DNA of 64,000 nt from Eutreptiella sp. 'Long Island Sound 2002' (Eukaryota; Euglenozoa; Euglenophyceae; Eutreptiales; Eutreptiaceae). Both the position numbers and the translations under genes were made by a program. Below the pieces are notes generated by a model. It was not told where the DNA came from, searched no databases, and worked only from the letters and a program-made list of their open reading frames with translations. The DNA is taken from positions 107,451,367-107,515,366 of the forward strand of contig OZ038381.1 in assembly GCA_964036045.1 (NCBI GenBank), read 5' to 3'. This document shows positions 1 to 11,930 of this stretch, piece by piece; the stretch's first letter is position 1; each line of letters opens with the position of its first letter.

Positions 1-763
1 TTAGGGTCCTCGGGCCAACAGTTGGTTGCCAAAGGTGCCGTCCGTAGGCATCCATGGGCGCCGAAGGCACGCGACACTCCATGGGCACCAAAGGGGCCAG
101 AAGGAAAATTTTGCCACCTTGCAACCCAATAGTATCCTTAAACCCAACGGTGACCCTAACGCCCGCCCCAACCCTACGCCCAATCCTAATTGTACCCGTA
201 CCCCTAGCGCTGGCCAGGATCAAATATTGGGACCAAACTGGTGGGGGGAAGGAACATCGTCGAGGAGATTTCAAGGACAAATGAGGTACGCACTCAAAAG
301 TGGATGAGAGCGGCTCAAAGGGGGCTCAAAATGAGCTGTATTCATCCATTTTGGGGCACCACAGCTGGACTAGGATCACTTTTGGAAAAACATGGTTTTT
401 GGCTCGAATTTGAGCCATTTGTGGTCCCAAATTGGCCCATTTTCCTGGCCCTTTAGGCCTTGGGAGGGGCCCAAATTGCACAACAGGGGCTCAAAATTGC
501 TCATTCCACTTGTTTTCCAAGTGTCATAAGATATGGGCTGTGTTTGGTTTGGGGCTGTCGGCGGCCAGCCTGCACAATTTTTTAGCCTTTTTGGGGCCTT
601 TCGGGGGCGGTTCGCGGACATATTGTGGAATTAGAGGGCCCTAGACGGCCCTTCGGCACTAGGGAATCTACGTGCATGTTGAGAGTAGCCACTATTTCCC
701 TTCATTTGGCCGTTTTCAGCCAGTTCTAGGGCAAAAAAAATGCTGATTTTGGCCCTAAATGGC
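1..763. other. No gene; degenerate repeat debris
   Basis: No open frame here looks coding. The stretch has CCCTAA-like scraps (about 130-200). A phrase near 212-245 (AAATATTGGGACC, then a CTGGTGGGG block) recurs at about 20096-20120, which suggests an old dispersed repeat. Confidence 0.5.
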
Positions 764-1075
764 AGATTTTGAAACGGAGGTCCGGCAGTTGCAACGCCCG
801 TTTCTGGCCGCCACCCTTGAGTTTGTGGCTCATACTTTGTGTGGTTGTCCCTCACACCCATAGCTAGCATCCACCAAAATTTTGGCCGAATCTGAAGCAC
901 CATGACGGGGATGTGCTTTTTCCCCATTTCACGCGCATTTGCTTGCTTGATTGCTGCTTGCTTGCTTGCTCAACCTGTTAGGTCCACCCTGGACACTAAA
1001 GAGGGTTATAAAACCAAGACCGGTTCTACTAGCTTGGTGACCCTTGCCCAAGCCCTAGCCCTAGCTCTAACCCTA
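764..1075 (-). mobile_element. Dispersed repeat copy 1, SINE-like
   Basis: This roughly 310-bp segment is closely repeated at 28978-29290: shared phrases run from GATTTTGAAACGGAGG through a GCTTGCTTGC-rich tract to AGAGGGTTA and on into CCCTAA-like sequence. Read on the minus strand, both copies contain TAGCTATGGGTGTNAGG, which resembles a tRNA A box. The second copy also keeps a good B box about 37 bases downstream; here the B box has mutated. The tRNA origin is inferred. The duplication is seen directly. Confidence 0.55.
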
Positions 1076-1455
1076 GGCTGTGATCAAAGTTAGTGTGGGG
1101 GGCCACAATGAAGAGCAATGTTGTGGCAAAAGCAGCCATGAACGAAATTTTGGGAATGTTGTTCAGCCCAATCAACATGGCTAGCATGGCCAAACCAGTG
1201 GGGTGCAAAGGTTAGGCTCAACTTTATGGTGGACGCCCTCACACCCGCACCCGCTTCCACTGTGCCCCGTACCGTACCCGTCTCTGCATCCTCCACTCCC
1301 TCGCCCTCATCAGTCGTGAACCTTTCAAGTCCCTTTTCTGTCGGCACCGCCGAGTCCATGATCTCGACGTACCCCGTGCCCTCGCTGGTTCCTTCGCACG
1401 TCCTCCACGAACCCGCGCACCACCTGCGCCCACTGCTGAAACCGCAGCACCGCGA

Positions 1456-2279
1456 TCACATGCGGCGCCATATATTGTCGCCACGTGACAACAGCCTAGT
1501 CGTGAGTTCTTTGCCCCCGCTCTCCCAGGCACGTCCGGCCACCCGGCATAGGACTTCCCCGTCCGGGATCCTCCAGTGACCCCTTGCCGCGTGCTGCCGT
1601 CCGCAACCATTCCCGATGACAATTGCACCAAAATCTCGACGTAGTCTCATCCTTATGTTGGCAGCGGCCACATGCTTGGAGAGGGGGGTGCCGTTCCGCT
1701 TGGTGCACGCGCATCCTCCGGGTAAGCTTTCGGCTGCTCCTCAAACCGGGTGTCCATCTGTCTCGGGGGGCGCCAGTACCCCTGTTGATGGATAAGCGAT
1801 TCTATCCTTCCCGGACCGTCCGCTCGCCTCGACCCGTATGCCTCTGCCAACAACAGAGGGAGGGCCACTCGGTGCCCGCACGCGCTATTCTGCGCCGCGA
1901 CGTCCGCATACTCATCGGCCCGGGCATTCCTCTTCATCGCCGTCCGTACCCACCAATGAACCGCTTTGGACAAAGTCACACTCCACTATATTGCTCTCCT
2001 CAACGGATCCCGGTGCGGATACGGGCACTCCGCCACTAGGGACTCCGGCGCCTGGACATCGTACACCCATTCCCCGACATGTGCCCCGAGCTCCCTGAGG
2101 CATCCCCCGATCCAGCGCCCCGGAGCAAGGGCAAGCAATTCTGCCGTAGTATTGTCCGCCTCAGGTGGCAGGGGTACCGTCAAGCCCCACCACGTGTCAT
2201 CCAACTGCACAGTCATACCGGCTTTTGTTCCTCCACCTCGCGCCGTCTGCTGTTGGCTCGCATCCGTGTACACCACCAC
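1456..2279 (-). pseudogene. LINE ORF2 RNase H and cysteine-rich C-terminus
   Basis: At 1986-2279 the frame reads VVYTDASQQQTARGGG, then AGMTVQ and NTTAELLAL. These are the first catalytic Asp and the catalytic Glu regions of RNase H (YTDGS...NxxAELxAL). After a frameshift, 1653-1979 gives VHWWVRTAMKRNARADEYAD, matching the last RNase H motif (WVxGHxGxxxNExAD), with the His lost. Farther down, 1496-1744 has CGRCQHKDETTSRFWCNC, a remnant of the C-terminal zinc-finger motif (CxxC, ET, C). The domain would remove RNA from the RNA/DNA hybrid. Confidence 0.7.
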
Positions 2280-2699
2280 CTACGCTCCGGGCACATGGTG
2301 GGTCCACTCCGCCCAGGGTGGCGACAAGGCCTCCCCGAGACCGCAGCGCATTAGGTCTGCCGTCACATCCACCACTTCCTTGTGGATCTCTTCGAATAGT
2401 TGCGCCCGCCAATCCTCCACCGAGCCTGCCGCCCGCCGGAACCACGTGCGTACTGCCCGCGCCGCATGGTCGCTGCGCAGCCCGTTCATCGGTGTTAATT
2501 GCGTACGCACCGTCCACCTTTGCCCCACATTGCACGGGTTCTTGACTTGCAGCGCCGCGTCCAACAAATGCCATAGTGTGGGGGAGTCCGTCCGCACAAG
2601 CAAGTGCAGATGCGTCCGTCATACTTTGCCCGCCGGGACCGCCATCTTGTACACGTCCCTCTCCGCCCGTGAACCGCTTGCGCTTGCACCGCCACCTGT

Positions 2700-4110
2700 G
2701 AGGCCACTTGTTCTTGGTACACCCCGGCCAAGTCCTTCACGGTGGACCCGGGCCCAGCGCTTCACTCCGTAACTCCACTTCGCCTCGAACTGCTCGACGT
2801 GCTTGCATTTCGGACGCTCCCCAGTATACTTCGCAACCCAACACACGGAGGCCATGGCGCACTATCCGCCGGGCTACTTTCCCGTAATGCCGGTCTTGTA
2901 AGACCGCAGAACTCCCCTTCCCTTGGGCATCCCCGTGGATGCTCAAGCACTCTTCCTTTCGTGGTACATGGCACACTCTCTATCGCAGAGCCACCTCCTC
3001 TGGTAGGCGTAGCTGCCACACCTTTGACTCCGCTGCCACACCCACCCAGACCACATCGTCCGATTAACGCTTAGGGGCCGCCCGGAGGTTTCCCGTATTC
3101 GTCAGGAAGGACAGGAACCCAGTATCCTCCGGCCCCACCGCTTCCCTGTACATCTCGTCCGAACACAAGTACACCCGGAACACTCCGATCTTGAACCTCC
3201 ACGCCCACGACACCCCTGCTACCGTAATGCGGATCAGCCGCACTTGCTGCAGGTACCTTTGGTACCACTTCGCCGCCTGGGGTTGCACCCTTTCGCGTCT
3301 AAGGAGGTATGCCACCTCCGAAAGGTCCACCTTGCCATAGGCAATGGACCTAGTCCGCTTATACAACGTCCCCCGGTCGGTGGTCTCCCGTGCCTCATCC
3401 AGAATCATCGCCGTGAGGCGAGCCGCCTCTCGTGCTGAGCGTCCCGCGTGTTACGCCCACTGTGACGAACTGCCCCAGAAATCTGTTTCCCGCAAGATTA
3501 GTGCCGCGATGATCCTGCCCACCTCTTCCCCCGGCGCTACAGGTCGCGTGTCCTCCTCCGTGTAGACCTTGGGCCGCTTGCTCACAGAAAGATGAACCAC
3601 AAACCGCAAGACCATCTCAATGCCCGTAGTTTCTTGATGCCCGTTGCAAGCATGCTGGAGTTCGCCGGGGCCGATAGCTGATTGCCCTGCACCACCCGCC
3701 GCAATACCCTTAGGGCGTAGTCCAGCACGGAGGGGCCCGGCACCTCGTCCGGGAAGAAACCCCACCCCCGGTCGGCCTTGCTTGGCTTCCATTTGCCGCA
3801 GTAGACCCCTGTACATTAACGGCCTCGCCCATCACAGGGCACTGAAAACAGCGCAAACTACCCCCCCTTTCTCCACCGGATACTCCTCCGGGCATTCTCC
3901 AAGTCCACAAGCCTAGAATCTTAACCTGCCTCTCGATCAAACCCCTAACGGGCCGCCCATCGCCTGTTGCGTGCCATGAGGGTGGTCCACGCTCATTGTG
4001 CACTTGGATGTCTGGTGTCCCCACCGGAGGGCCTACCGCTTCACATAGGTTCCGCGACGTCCACTCCACCAATTCTTGGAGGGGGAAGTCCGAATGAGGT
4101 TCCCACATAG
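2700..4110 (-). pseudogene. LINE ORF2 reverse transcriptase, heavily frameshifted
   Basis: This lies between the endonuclease and RNase H, where reverse transcriptase is expected. Fragments include 3064-3408 (VDLSEVAYLLRRERVQPQAA, resembling the finger/palm helix after motif A), 3451-3816, and 2737-2976 (KEECLSIHGDAQG and LRVLGCEVYW, resembling the region after the catalytic YxDD and the start of the thumb). I did not find an intact YxDD. The assignment rests mainly on order and weak motif likeness. Confidence 0.5.
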
Positions 4111-4187
4111 AGGACCATATCTCATGGTCCCGAGCAAAACATTCCCTTTCATGTCCTGGCGCTTGCTAGTGGGCAACCTGGGCCAAT

Positions 4188-4870
4188 CTAGGAAGAACGC
4201 CAACCGCGCCGGGTGCGCGCCCCCCCTGGGGATATCTCTACCACCAGCAATCGGTGGTCGGTGCGTACCGGCATATGCCCAACCAGTGGGCAGTCCCTCA
4301 CAGACAGGCCCTCTAGAACCATCATAAAGTCGATCATCAAGTGGTGCCCCACGTGAGCACCCGCCCAACGCCATGTCGACACCCATCGAGGCGGCTGAAA
4401 CGCATACCCCCAGTCCTCAACCAGGCGGCTCATGCGGAGGTCTCGCAGGGCGTCTTTGTTAAAACCTCCCATAACCACCACCGGCAGCGCGGACAACGCG
4501 ATGATGTCGGTCCATCGGCGGTATTTTGCTGGGCCGGCTGCGCCTGGCAGGGCATACACCAGCGCCAGCTTCAAGCGATCCACTTCCCCTGATTGCACCA
4601 CCATCACGAACTCGGTATCCGTGGCCCCCTCGGAGTGCAAGGTAAGTTCCGCCTCCTCCGGCACCAGCACAACCTTCCCCTCCACGTCCACTGCCCCTGA
4701 TTCCAACGCCGTGTATGAGGGGGCAAACAGCCACCCTCGCCGGCGAGAGCGAATCTCCGTCACACCCAAAACATCCGGGCATAGCCTCTACTTCCGCTCT
4801 CTTCCGGGGCCATCCATGCAAATTGAGCACCCCAAGACGGAGGGGGAACGTGTGCCACGGTGCTATCCTA
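4188..4870 (-). pseudogene. LINE ORF2 endonuclease (EEP fold) domain
   Basis: The domain opens with LRLGVLNLHGWPRKRAEVE in one frame, matching the usual N-terminal strand of LINE endonucleases. It continues after a frameshift at about 4750 as LGVTEIRSRRRGW (the catalytic-Glu region), then VVVMGGFNKDALRDLR (usually GDFN; the Asp is replaced by Gly), GHHLMIDFMMV (usually xxIDYI) and TDHRLLVVEI (the SDH motif with its catalytic His). In live elements this domain nicks target DNA to prime reverse transcription. The GGFN change and the frameshift argue that this copy is inactive. Confidence 0.75.
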
Positions 4871-4989
4871 TCAATGACCTCCTGGTCGCTCTTCCAGTCC
4901 TCCGACCCCGAGGGTTCCCGAGGCAGAGCATATCCAGCACTACTAGCTGTAACGTGCGGACACGAGTGGTGGCCGTGCCACCCCATTGG

Positions 4990-6950
4990 ACCTGCCGTTG
5001 GCTAGGTACATACCAACCCGTCGATGCGCCCGGGCAGCCTCGTGGCAATTGTCCCGCCGTCCCCCGCGGCAGCAGCAGGGAGAAACCCCCCTGGCGTAGA
5101 ATTGCATCCCCTCCTAGGGCCATTAGGGCTGACGTCCTTGTTAGGTCTCCCGGCACGGCTTCTCCTCAGGCATGCCACAGCTCGAAAGACAACGTCGGGG
5201 CCGCCAGCGCAGCCCCCATAGCCCTGCGAAGAGCGCCTTTCCACTCCGGGTCCATCGATGTTGGCCATACCTGTCGCCAGACACCGGACTCCATCGGCCA
5301 TGGTGACTAGTTGATCTCGAATATCAGCACTTGCTTGTGCACGTATGTTAGCGGGCATCGCCACCGGCTGACCTTATTGCAAGCTGGCCCCTGCAAGTAC
5401 AGGAGACCATCATCCAATCAAATCCCGTCTTCCAAAAATCGGGGTTGCGTCGCAAATTTTGCCGCCAAGGTGCGGCCCCAGTCATCATGGAGCCCCATGT
5501 TGTAAGGTACACACCGCGATAAGAGGGATTGGCACTTGCACTCACCTCATCGCAACTCGGCCCCCACGGTCAAGTCCTGGACCCACCTCCGCACAAATTC
5601 TCGTGCATGTTGCGTGACCGGCGAGCGCACCAGCGGGCTGTGAGGATTTCCCCTTGTCGCCAATTGGGCACTCACCGGCGGAAGTGCACCACAGGCCCCT
5701 ACCGTGACGTAGGGCAGACACACCTGCAACCGACACACAACCTCTTCCATGTGCTGCTCCACTGCCGTGGGGCGGTCCCTGACAGTGTTGCAAATACAAC
5801 CCATTGCATCCACTGCGCACATGTGGCCTTCCCCCCGCGGATCCCATCTTTCAAGGAGAAGCAGTCAGTGACAGTCCTCGTGCAACCTCATGGGCGGGAC
5901 GAACCGGCGCCCCCATCATCGCGCGGGGGAGGGGGGCCTCCCGATGAAAAATGACCGGCACCGTCATCCCCGGCCGCTCTGGGCATCTCCACTTGTCACG
6001 CCCCATGAGCGCGGTCATCACAAAGGCAAAGTCTGCGTCCATGTAGCGCCAGTACAACGCAGCGTCAATGGCGCACAAGGGTGGCCAACGCAGTCTTAAC
6101 AATTACGCATGCGATAATGATCCCACCACCGGCCGCGTGTGAGGTCGTTCAGCCCCTCCCGTATCCACGCGTGGAGGGTGCCAAGGAGGTGGCGCGCTGG
6201 CGTTAGCAGCCTCGGCGCCACCCTGTGGAGGGCCCTTGTCAGACAGTGTCCGTCCAATGGGCCCGGCGGCCGCCGACTCCCGTAGGTCAGGTACGCCCCG
6301 GGGAAATTCTCCAACCAATGCCCGACAACCCCGTTCATGGAGATCCACACTTCATGCTGTTGCATCGCTGGTGGGCGAAAATATGTGGTGGTGGCGTCTC
6401 CTCCCTCCTCGGCTGCCACCGCCCCGCCACGGGCTCACCGTGCTCCAACTCCCCGAATGCCCGGTGCTCTAGTGTCGCACCACCTCACCCCTCATCCAAA
6501 GAGCGCCCACTGCTGCCCGTCCGGCGGACCCTCAACTCACGAGCACGTTTGGCGCGCCACCATGTCTTTTGTGCTAAGTGCGATTGCTGGGGCAACGTCC
6601 CCCCATTACACTCTGGTCACATGGTCCCGACTTCACTCCGCCCCCTATATTGCATTCGTCGTAGCCCACTGTCACCACCCACGCTCTTATTCATCTCTTT
6701 ATCTCCCGGCGCTATGGACCCCCCGCTGTTGTCGCCCCACTCTGCGCTGACATTCCCCCCGCTCTGTCACGCTACTCCTACACCTCAGGCCTCCGCGGCA
6801 CTTTCCACGGCCGCCATACCTGTGAATACCGCATCTTTCGTCCGCAGAACACGTCTCACATGTTCGTTGCGCACCTCGCCCTTGCCCTTGGTGTCCCCTG
6901 GACCTATCTACCCCGGTCTCCCGCACCGGCTCGATTTTAGGACACATCCC
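4990..6950 (-). pseudogene. LINE coding fragments between ORF1 and endonuclease
   Basis: Coding-like blocks in alternating minus frames lie upstream of the endonuclease: 6096-6419 (HEVWISMNGVVGHWLENFPG), 5851-6102 (YWRYMDADFAFVMTALMGRD), 5547-5822 (QHAREFVRRWVQDLTVGAEL) and 5348-5545 (NLRRNPDFWKTGFDW). None matches a domain I recognise. They could be the N-terminus of a long ORF2, part of ORF1, or an extra protein. About 2 kb between the ORF1 zinc knuckles and the endonuclease is long for a plain LINE. That these belong to the element is inferred from strand, position and amino-acid character. Confidence 0.4.
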
Positions 6951-7289
6951 TTCGACCGTTAACGGGCTTCACTCGCCTCTCCCATGCACATCCGTAGCAT
7001 AGCACATGAAGCCCACGTTGCTTCAATATACTCAACACGTCGTGTGTCTGCCGGCCCAACGCCAGATGCTGCATCATGAATACGAATAAACAGCTTGGAT
7101 TCAGCCCGTGAAAATGGTCGGTCCACCACTGTGCTCATTTGTCGAACCAAACTCCATATACCCTGGCCGCGGGGCCAAGGGACTTGGAAGCCGCTAATTG
7201 GGACACCACACAGAGGCTTGGAAAAACCTAGAAACCTAAGAACGCACAAAAGAAAACTAAAACTAAAACCCGACCGTTCGGTTGGTCCC

Positions 7290-9459
7290 CCCAGGCCCCC
7301 TAACTAGCGGTGCCAAGCCCGGATGCGGGACATGGGGTGCGCTCCCTGTGGGATGGGCACCCCTCGAGAGCCGCGTGGGCAGGAAGCCGGGTGCCCCCGG
7401 CATCAAGGAGCGGGGCCTCGCAGACGCACCAACAGCTCCCGCAGCACCAGGGTGCGAGCAGCAGTGCCATCGGGCAGCCCGCCTTTGGACGTCCTCCACG
7501 ATCTCTATCTTCATCCCAACCTCGGCAACGGTCGCGGTCGTACTCCCGGTTATAGTCCTGGTCACGGTCCCCGTATTCACGATGCCTTTCCCATGCCACG
7601 TCGCCATCACGGTCTCTCCCATGGCCCCCATCTTGGCTCCTTCTCCGTCCCGGCGAGACCCTCCTTGGGCTTCTCGACCGCCCCGATCAAGGGGACCGTG
7701 ACCGCGATCTCGAGCGCCTTCGTCATTTCAGAGACCTGTTGTGTTCCCGAGACCGGCTCCTCTCCCTCCCCGCTCGGGACGAGGTTCACCGTCCATTCCC
7801 ACGGCCTATCGTACTCTACCACATACCACTCACGACTCGCCCGGGTAACCTCAAAAAAATCCTGTGGATGTCCTCGCTCGCCACACCTGCCGCGGTGTTC
7901 CTTCCAGGACTCGTACTTCACCAGCCTACACTGAGACCACGGGTGAGTGGAAGCATTCCCATAGCATCGGATACCCCGGCTGTAGCCCTTGCCCTTGGCC
8001 TTGCCTTTGCAGCTTCGCTCTACGGACCCTCTCACCTCCTTTACGCCACCCTTCAGACGGCGGGGCACTTCATCATCGACCGTGGATTCCTCCGACTGAG
8101 AACAAAATGACCGACGTGCCACCATTGCGCAGCGCATGTGCAGCTTTGTGAGAACACCTCACGAAAATCCTCCCCCGGGCAGCGTCCTCCACGGGGTCGG
8201 ACCACATCCCAAAGCACGCTTCCAAAGCGGCGTTGAGTGCGGCTGCACGTGTGTAATTGTTCGGGACCAAGAAGCCCTTTTCTGGTAAATTCGCGTCTCT
8301 TCGTGGCTTACCGACTTGCGTCCGTTGATCGCGCTCCTACCTCCAATTATCCCTATCCTTCTCTGCCTTGTCGGTGTCCCCGATAAAGTCGCGCAAGTGG
8401 CGGCCCACTCCCACACGCAAAGCATCCTCCCGGGCCGTGGACACGAGGTCGCATGTCCACTCATCCAGGACGGCCGCTGCCAACCGCAGCTCTCTTGGGG
8501 CCTTGTGATCGCGCTCCACGACCTCGTGCACATGTGTACGTACCGATCCTCGTAGATTCACATACTCGCGGACGCTCTCGTCTGGGAGCCGCTGCGAGGT
8601 CGGCTTCCAACCCCAGGCCGCTCCCGGTGGAGGGCGACGATGCAGCGGCAGCTCCGCAAGACGCCACTCTCCCCTCCCACGGGAAATCTGGGGCGCTCCG
8701 CGCCGGGCCGGTCGGCACAGCTGCCGGGCCGCGTCCAATTGCGCGTCTGGCTCATCTTCGTCTTGCGCGACTTGGAGATCGCCGCAGTCCCACCACAAGG
8801 CCGGGCCGCATATGGACTTCTTTCCCGGCTGGAGGGACTCTGCCCACGCCACGTGGCTCGCCACCGCCAGCATTCCACGCACTCATACCCCCCGTCAGGG
8901 GGGAGGTCTTCTCACCCTTGAGGACCAGCTCCGCTTCTACCCATGTGAAACCCTTCAACTTATTCTTGAACGGCGCGGATGGGGCCGTTCTTACTAGTAC
9001 CGCCTAGACCGCCGCCCATCGGGCCCCGTCTTCCATCACGTGGGCCATCAGATCGTCCTGCGCCCGTCTCCACGTACCCTGCACCAGGTTTTCCACGCCC
9101 AGGAGCTTCCGCACAGTGGCCAGTTGATCCCCTAGAATGTCTTTGCAGACCCATGCCGACGGAAGAACTTGGTCTTGGAGATTGAACAACATCAGAACTC
9201 GTGACGCTGATGCACTCGTCGCTAGGGTGATGCCCGCCAACACACCGAAGTCCTGATACCGTGCCCCCTTGGCGTCCGTCACGTCGCTCGCCGCCGGGTC
9301 CCCCGGTGCGATGTCATACACGTCATCCACGCGGATCACGTCGGCCACAGCTATGTGTTTCCAACGGCGGTCCGCCGGCAGAGTGTTGAGATCAACCCGC
9401 TGGTTGCCCTCCCTTGCACTGAGGAAGGCTCCCGTGATCGACGGTTGTTGTGCCGCCAT
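7290..9459 (-). pseudogene. LINE ORF1 (RNA-binding, gag-like), frameshifted
   Basis: The chosen start is an ATG at 9459 opening MAAQQPSITGAFLSAREG, followed by an uninterrupted block to about 9004. Coding then continues in other minus frames: 8337-8882 (charged, ending EDALRVGVGRHLRDFIGD) and 7607-8137. In the last block, CYGNASTHPWSQC and HRGRCGERGH are degenerate CCHC zinc knuckles, the nucleic-acid-binding motif usual in ORF1 proteins. The C-terminus near 7300-7600 is an Arg/Asp-rich low-complexity tail (YGDRDQDYNREYDRDR). In a live element ORF1 would coat the element RNA. At least three frameshifts break it here. Confidence 0.6.
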
Positions 9460-9460
9460 T

Positions 9461-10600
9461 GTGAGGTGCCTACAAAGGCACAAGAATCCCCCGTAATCGC
9501 ACTTTTGCACGGCTCATGTCCCGCTGCCCTCTATGCTGCACTCGCCTGGTCACATTAGCTTGCAAATGAGGTGTTTCACTGCGCTCCTCTTACATCACCT
9601 ATGATCTTCGCCCGCTTCCACGTCTCGCACGGCCTTCAACTCTTCTACTGTGTCACCTCTTTCACCCCGGGCCAACCCTGCTGGCCCCTACACTGCGTGT
9701 CACCGCACGCCCTTCGGATGCGCTCGCCGGGCAGTGGCATGGGACCCAGAAAGCCCGTGCTTCCCCACTGTTCCTCCACACTCGTCCTTGGCTCCCTTGT
9801 TCTCCTTTCATCGACTCCTCTCCCGCTAGGCAGTGGCGGGGAGGCACTCCACACCCCCATGCTTCGCCACTACCACTCAGCCCCAGCTCAGAGGCCGGAG
9901 CATGAGCACACGCCCTTCCCGGCGTCATTGTAACGGGGGGGGGGGGCGCTGACCACGATGTGCACAAGAACTTGTAGAAGTTCATCTTTCTGCCCCGTTG
10001 TCGCCGTTGACCGCCCCCACACGTCTTGTTTCCCCACCCTTGTCTGACCACCGTCCCCGACGCCCCCCCCCCCCCCCCGGCTTACCTTGGTGGCCAAGGC
10101 ACAAGGCCGGCGCACAAAGCGCCACCGCGGGAGCCACAAGGCGGTGTTACCCGGTTGCACTGCCTTGCAGCCGCCGATGGCCGACCCCACTTCCCATCCA
10201 CGCGACCGCTGGCAGCCCCACACACCCACCGGACCAAACAGCACCCGGTCCACGTTGATTACCGCTGCCATGGTCGCCATGACTTTGTTGTCTGTGACCT
10301 CCACTAGCCCCGTGCTCCGCCTGCATGCTTCCGATTGCTCCGCCTCCATGCTTCCGATCACCCGATCGTCCATGCCCCCCCCCCCCCCCCTGCAGAGAGG
10401 AATACCACCGTGTGCTGCCCTGCACGGCTTACACCAAATGTCTACCTGATCCCCGCCGTCCCCGTACACCCTTGGCCCGCTTGTTGGCGTGTCTCTCCCA
10501 CCCCGCCCAAACACCCTCCCTTCTCCGTGCCGTTGGCTTTGCAAGCAAGCCCTCGGCCTGCAAGCTACCATCTTGAGGGTTTTTATATTGGTGCCAGGTC
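9461..10600. other. 5' flank of LINE, poly-C rich, no gene
   Basis: This may include the LINE 5' untranslated region. C runs of 12 or more lie near 10064-10079 and 10377-10390, and a G run near 9936-9946. Open frames exist on both strands but are proline- or glycine-biased and do not look coding. No promoter was recognisable. Confidence 0.4.
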
Positions 10601-11930
10601 AGCAAGGGGGGGGAGGGGGTGGCGGGGGCAAGGAGGGGTAGTTGGCGTCCTAGCACTTGTGGAGTCGCCCCCCCCCCCCCCAGGGGAGCTCAAAGCTTCG
10701 AGCCTTATCACAACTCCCCTCCCATTACTGAGGATCATGAACGAGAAGATGTTCGCTGGTGTAAACGCATTAAAATTCCTTCAACGCAGCAACTACGATG
10801 GCTCTGTGACCAACCGCCATCTCACATTGCTACATGTCTTGTGGTCACCTCAGTTTCAGGCTTTCATATGTGCGCCATCCTTCATGACACAAGACTTTTT
10901 CATATTGAACGAGAATTGGCCAAAATCTGTTTTATTGCCGCAGCCCACTTCAGTGTAGAGCAATAAATGACACCGGAGGCTCGTTCCACATAAGGTCCCA
11001 ACAAACAGAACACAAATTCATTTTTCAACGAGGAATCACCAATGAGAAATCCAATTTACCATCCATCAATTTCAAATGGGATTCATACACTATATCATGA
11101 GTTCCGAGATTGGAATGCTGGCCAAAGCAGCATCAGACTCTAAAAATGGAATGCACTAGGGATCTATTATTAATGCAATGGATGTCGGGCCATTTGTCAA
11201 ATATTGCGCACATTCATCAACAACAATGGTGCCCCGCTTGGAGCGCTGAAGTAAGTGTAAGGCTACATGCGGCTTCCACAGTGTGGAAAATCTGTTGCAG
11301 GTAGTATTGCCTCAAGCTCCATGTCTGTCTGGGTGTCGGAAATGATGCTGCTAATGATTGACGCATTGTTGGCCGCTTTGCTAGCAGCCATGTCTGTATG
11401 GGGCACGGGGGATGTTGTTTCTAATGAATCCTTTGAGCTGGAAGTGGATCATGGTGCATCATGCTTCGGAGGCTTGCTCCTCAGCGAAAACTTATCCATT
11501 CTCAAAAAGGGGTTCGACAATAGCAAAAGGGGTGGGAATGGGCACATGGGAGTGTGCAACTAAGCTCCATGGGACGTTGGAGAACTCTACTTGGTAGGAG
11601 CTGTGCAGCAAGTTGAGGGAGGTGGGAGGAGGTGGGAGGTATCTAGTGCAGTAGATCTCTCCGGAACATTCGTTGTGCGCCAACACAGTGGGCTTTGGCA
11701 CTTTTCGTGGGTTTTATGAACTTTTGGTCCAATGCGCCAAAATTTCGTCCCGTCGGGGGGGGGGTATGTATATGCTTTTTGGAAACTGTGAGAAAAGGAC
11801 GTTTCAGAACTGTATGGGTTTGGGGGGGGGGGGGGTAGATGATCACATTTTTGAGCAAATGGAGGTGCAAAGTGGACGATGCACAAGACGGGGCAATGCT
11901 CGAGGAACCACTGATTATTTTGAATCTGAA
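10601..11930. other. No recognisable gene
   Basis: This is lower-GC sequence with short open frames only. C runs lie near 10669-10681 and G runs near 11755-11763 and 11822-11833. No repeat family shared with the rest of the window was seen. Confidence 0.4.

Larger units (their letters stand above)
1200..9460 (-). mobile_element. Decayed non-LTR retrotransposon (LINE), ORF1 + ORF2
   Basis: Read from 9460 down to about 1200 on the minus strand, the coding fragments come in LINE order: ORF1 with two degenerate CCHC zinc knuckles, a spacer, an endonuclease/exonuclease/phosphatase domain, reverse transcriptase, RNase H, and a cysteine-rich C-terminus. Coding jumps between the three minus frames many times, so the copy is dead. 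The RNase H places it near RNase H-bearing LINE clades (L1-Tx1/Tad/I-like groups in plants and algae). I cannot assign a clade without alignment. The 3' end was set by loss of coding-like sequence, and no tail or target duplication was identified. Confidence 0.8.

Noticed and set aside
1040-1085. Telomere
   Set aside because: Only a few degenerate CCCTAA-like units, also found at 21180, 29265 and 30790. Interstitial scraps, not an array.
1966-2772. 268-codon plus-strand frame over the LINE
   Set aside because: It is antisense to the RNase H and thumb coding of the minus-strand LINE; no domain.
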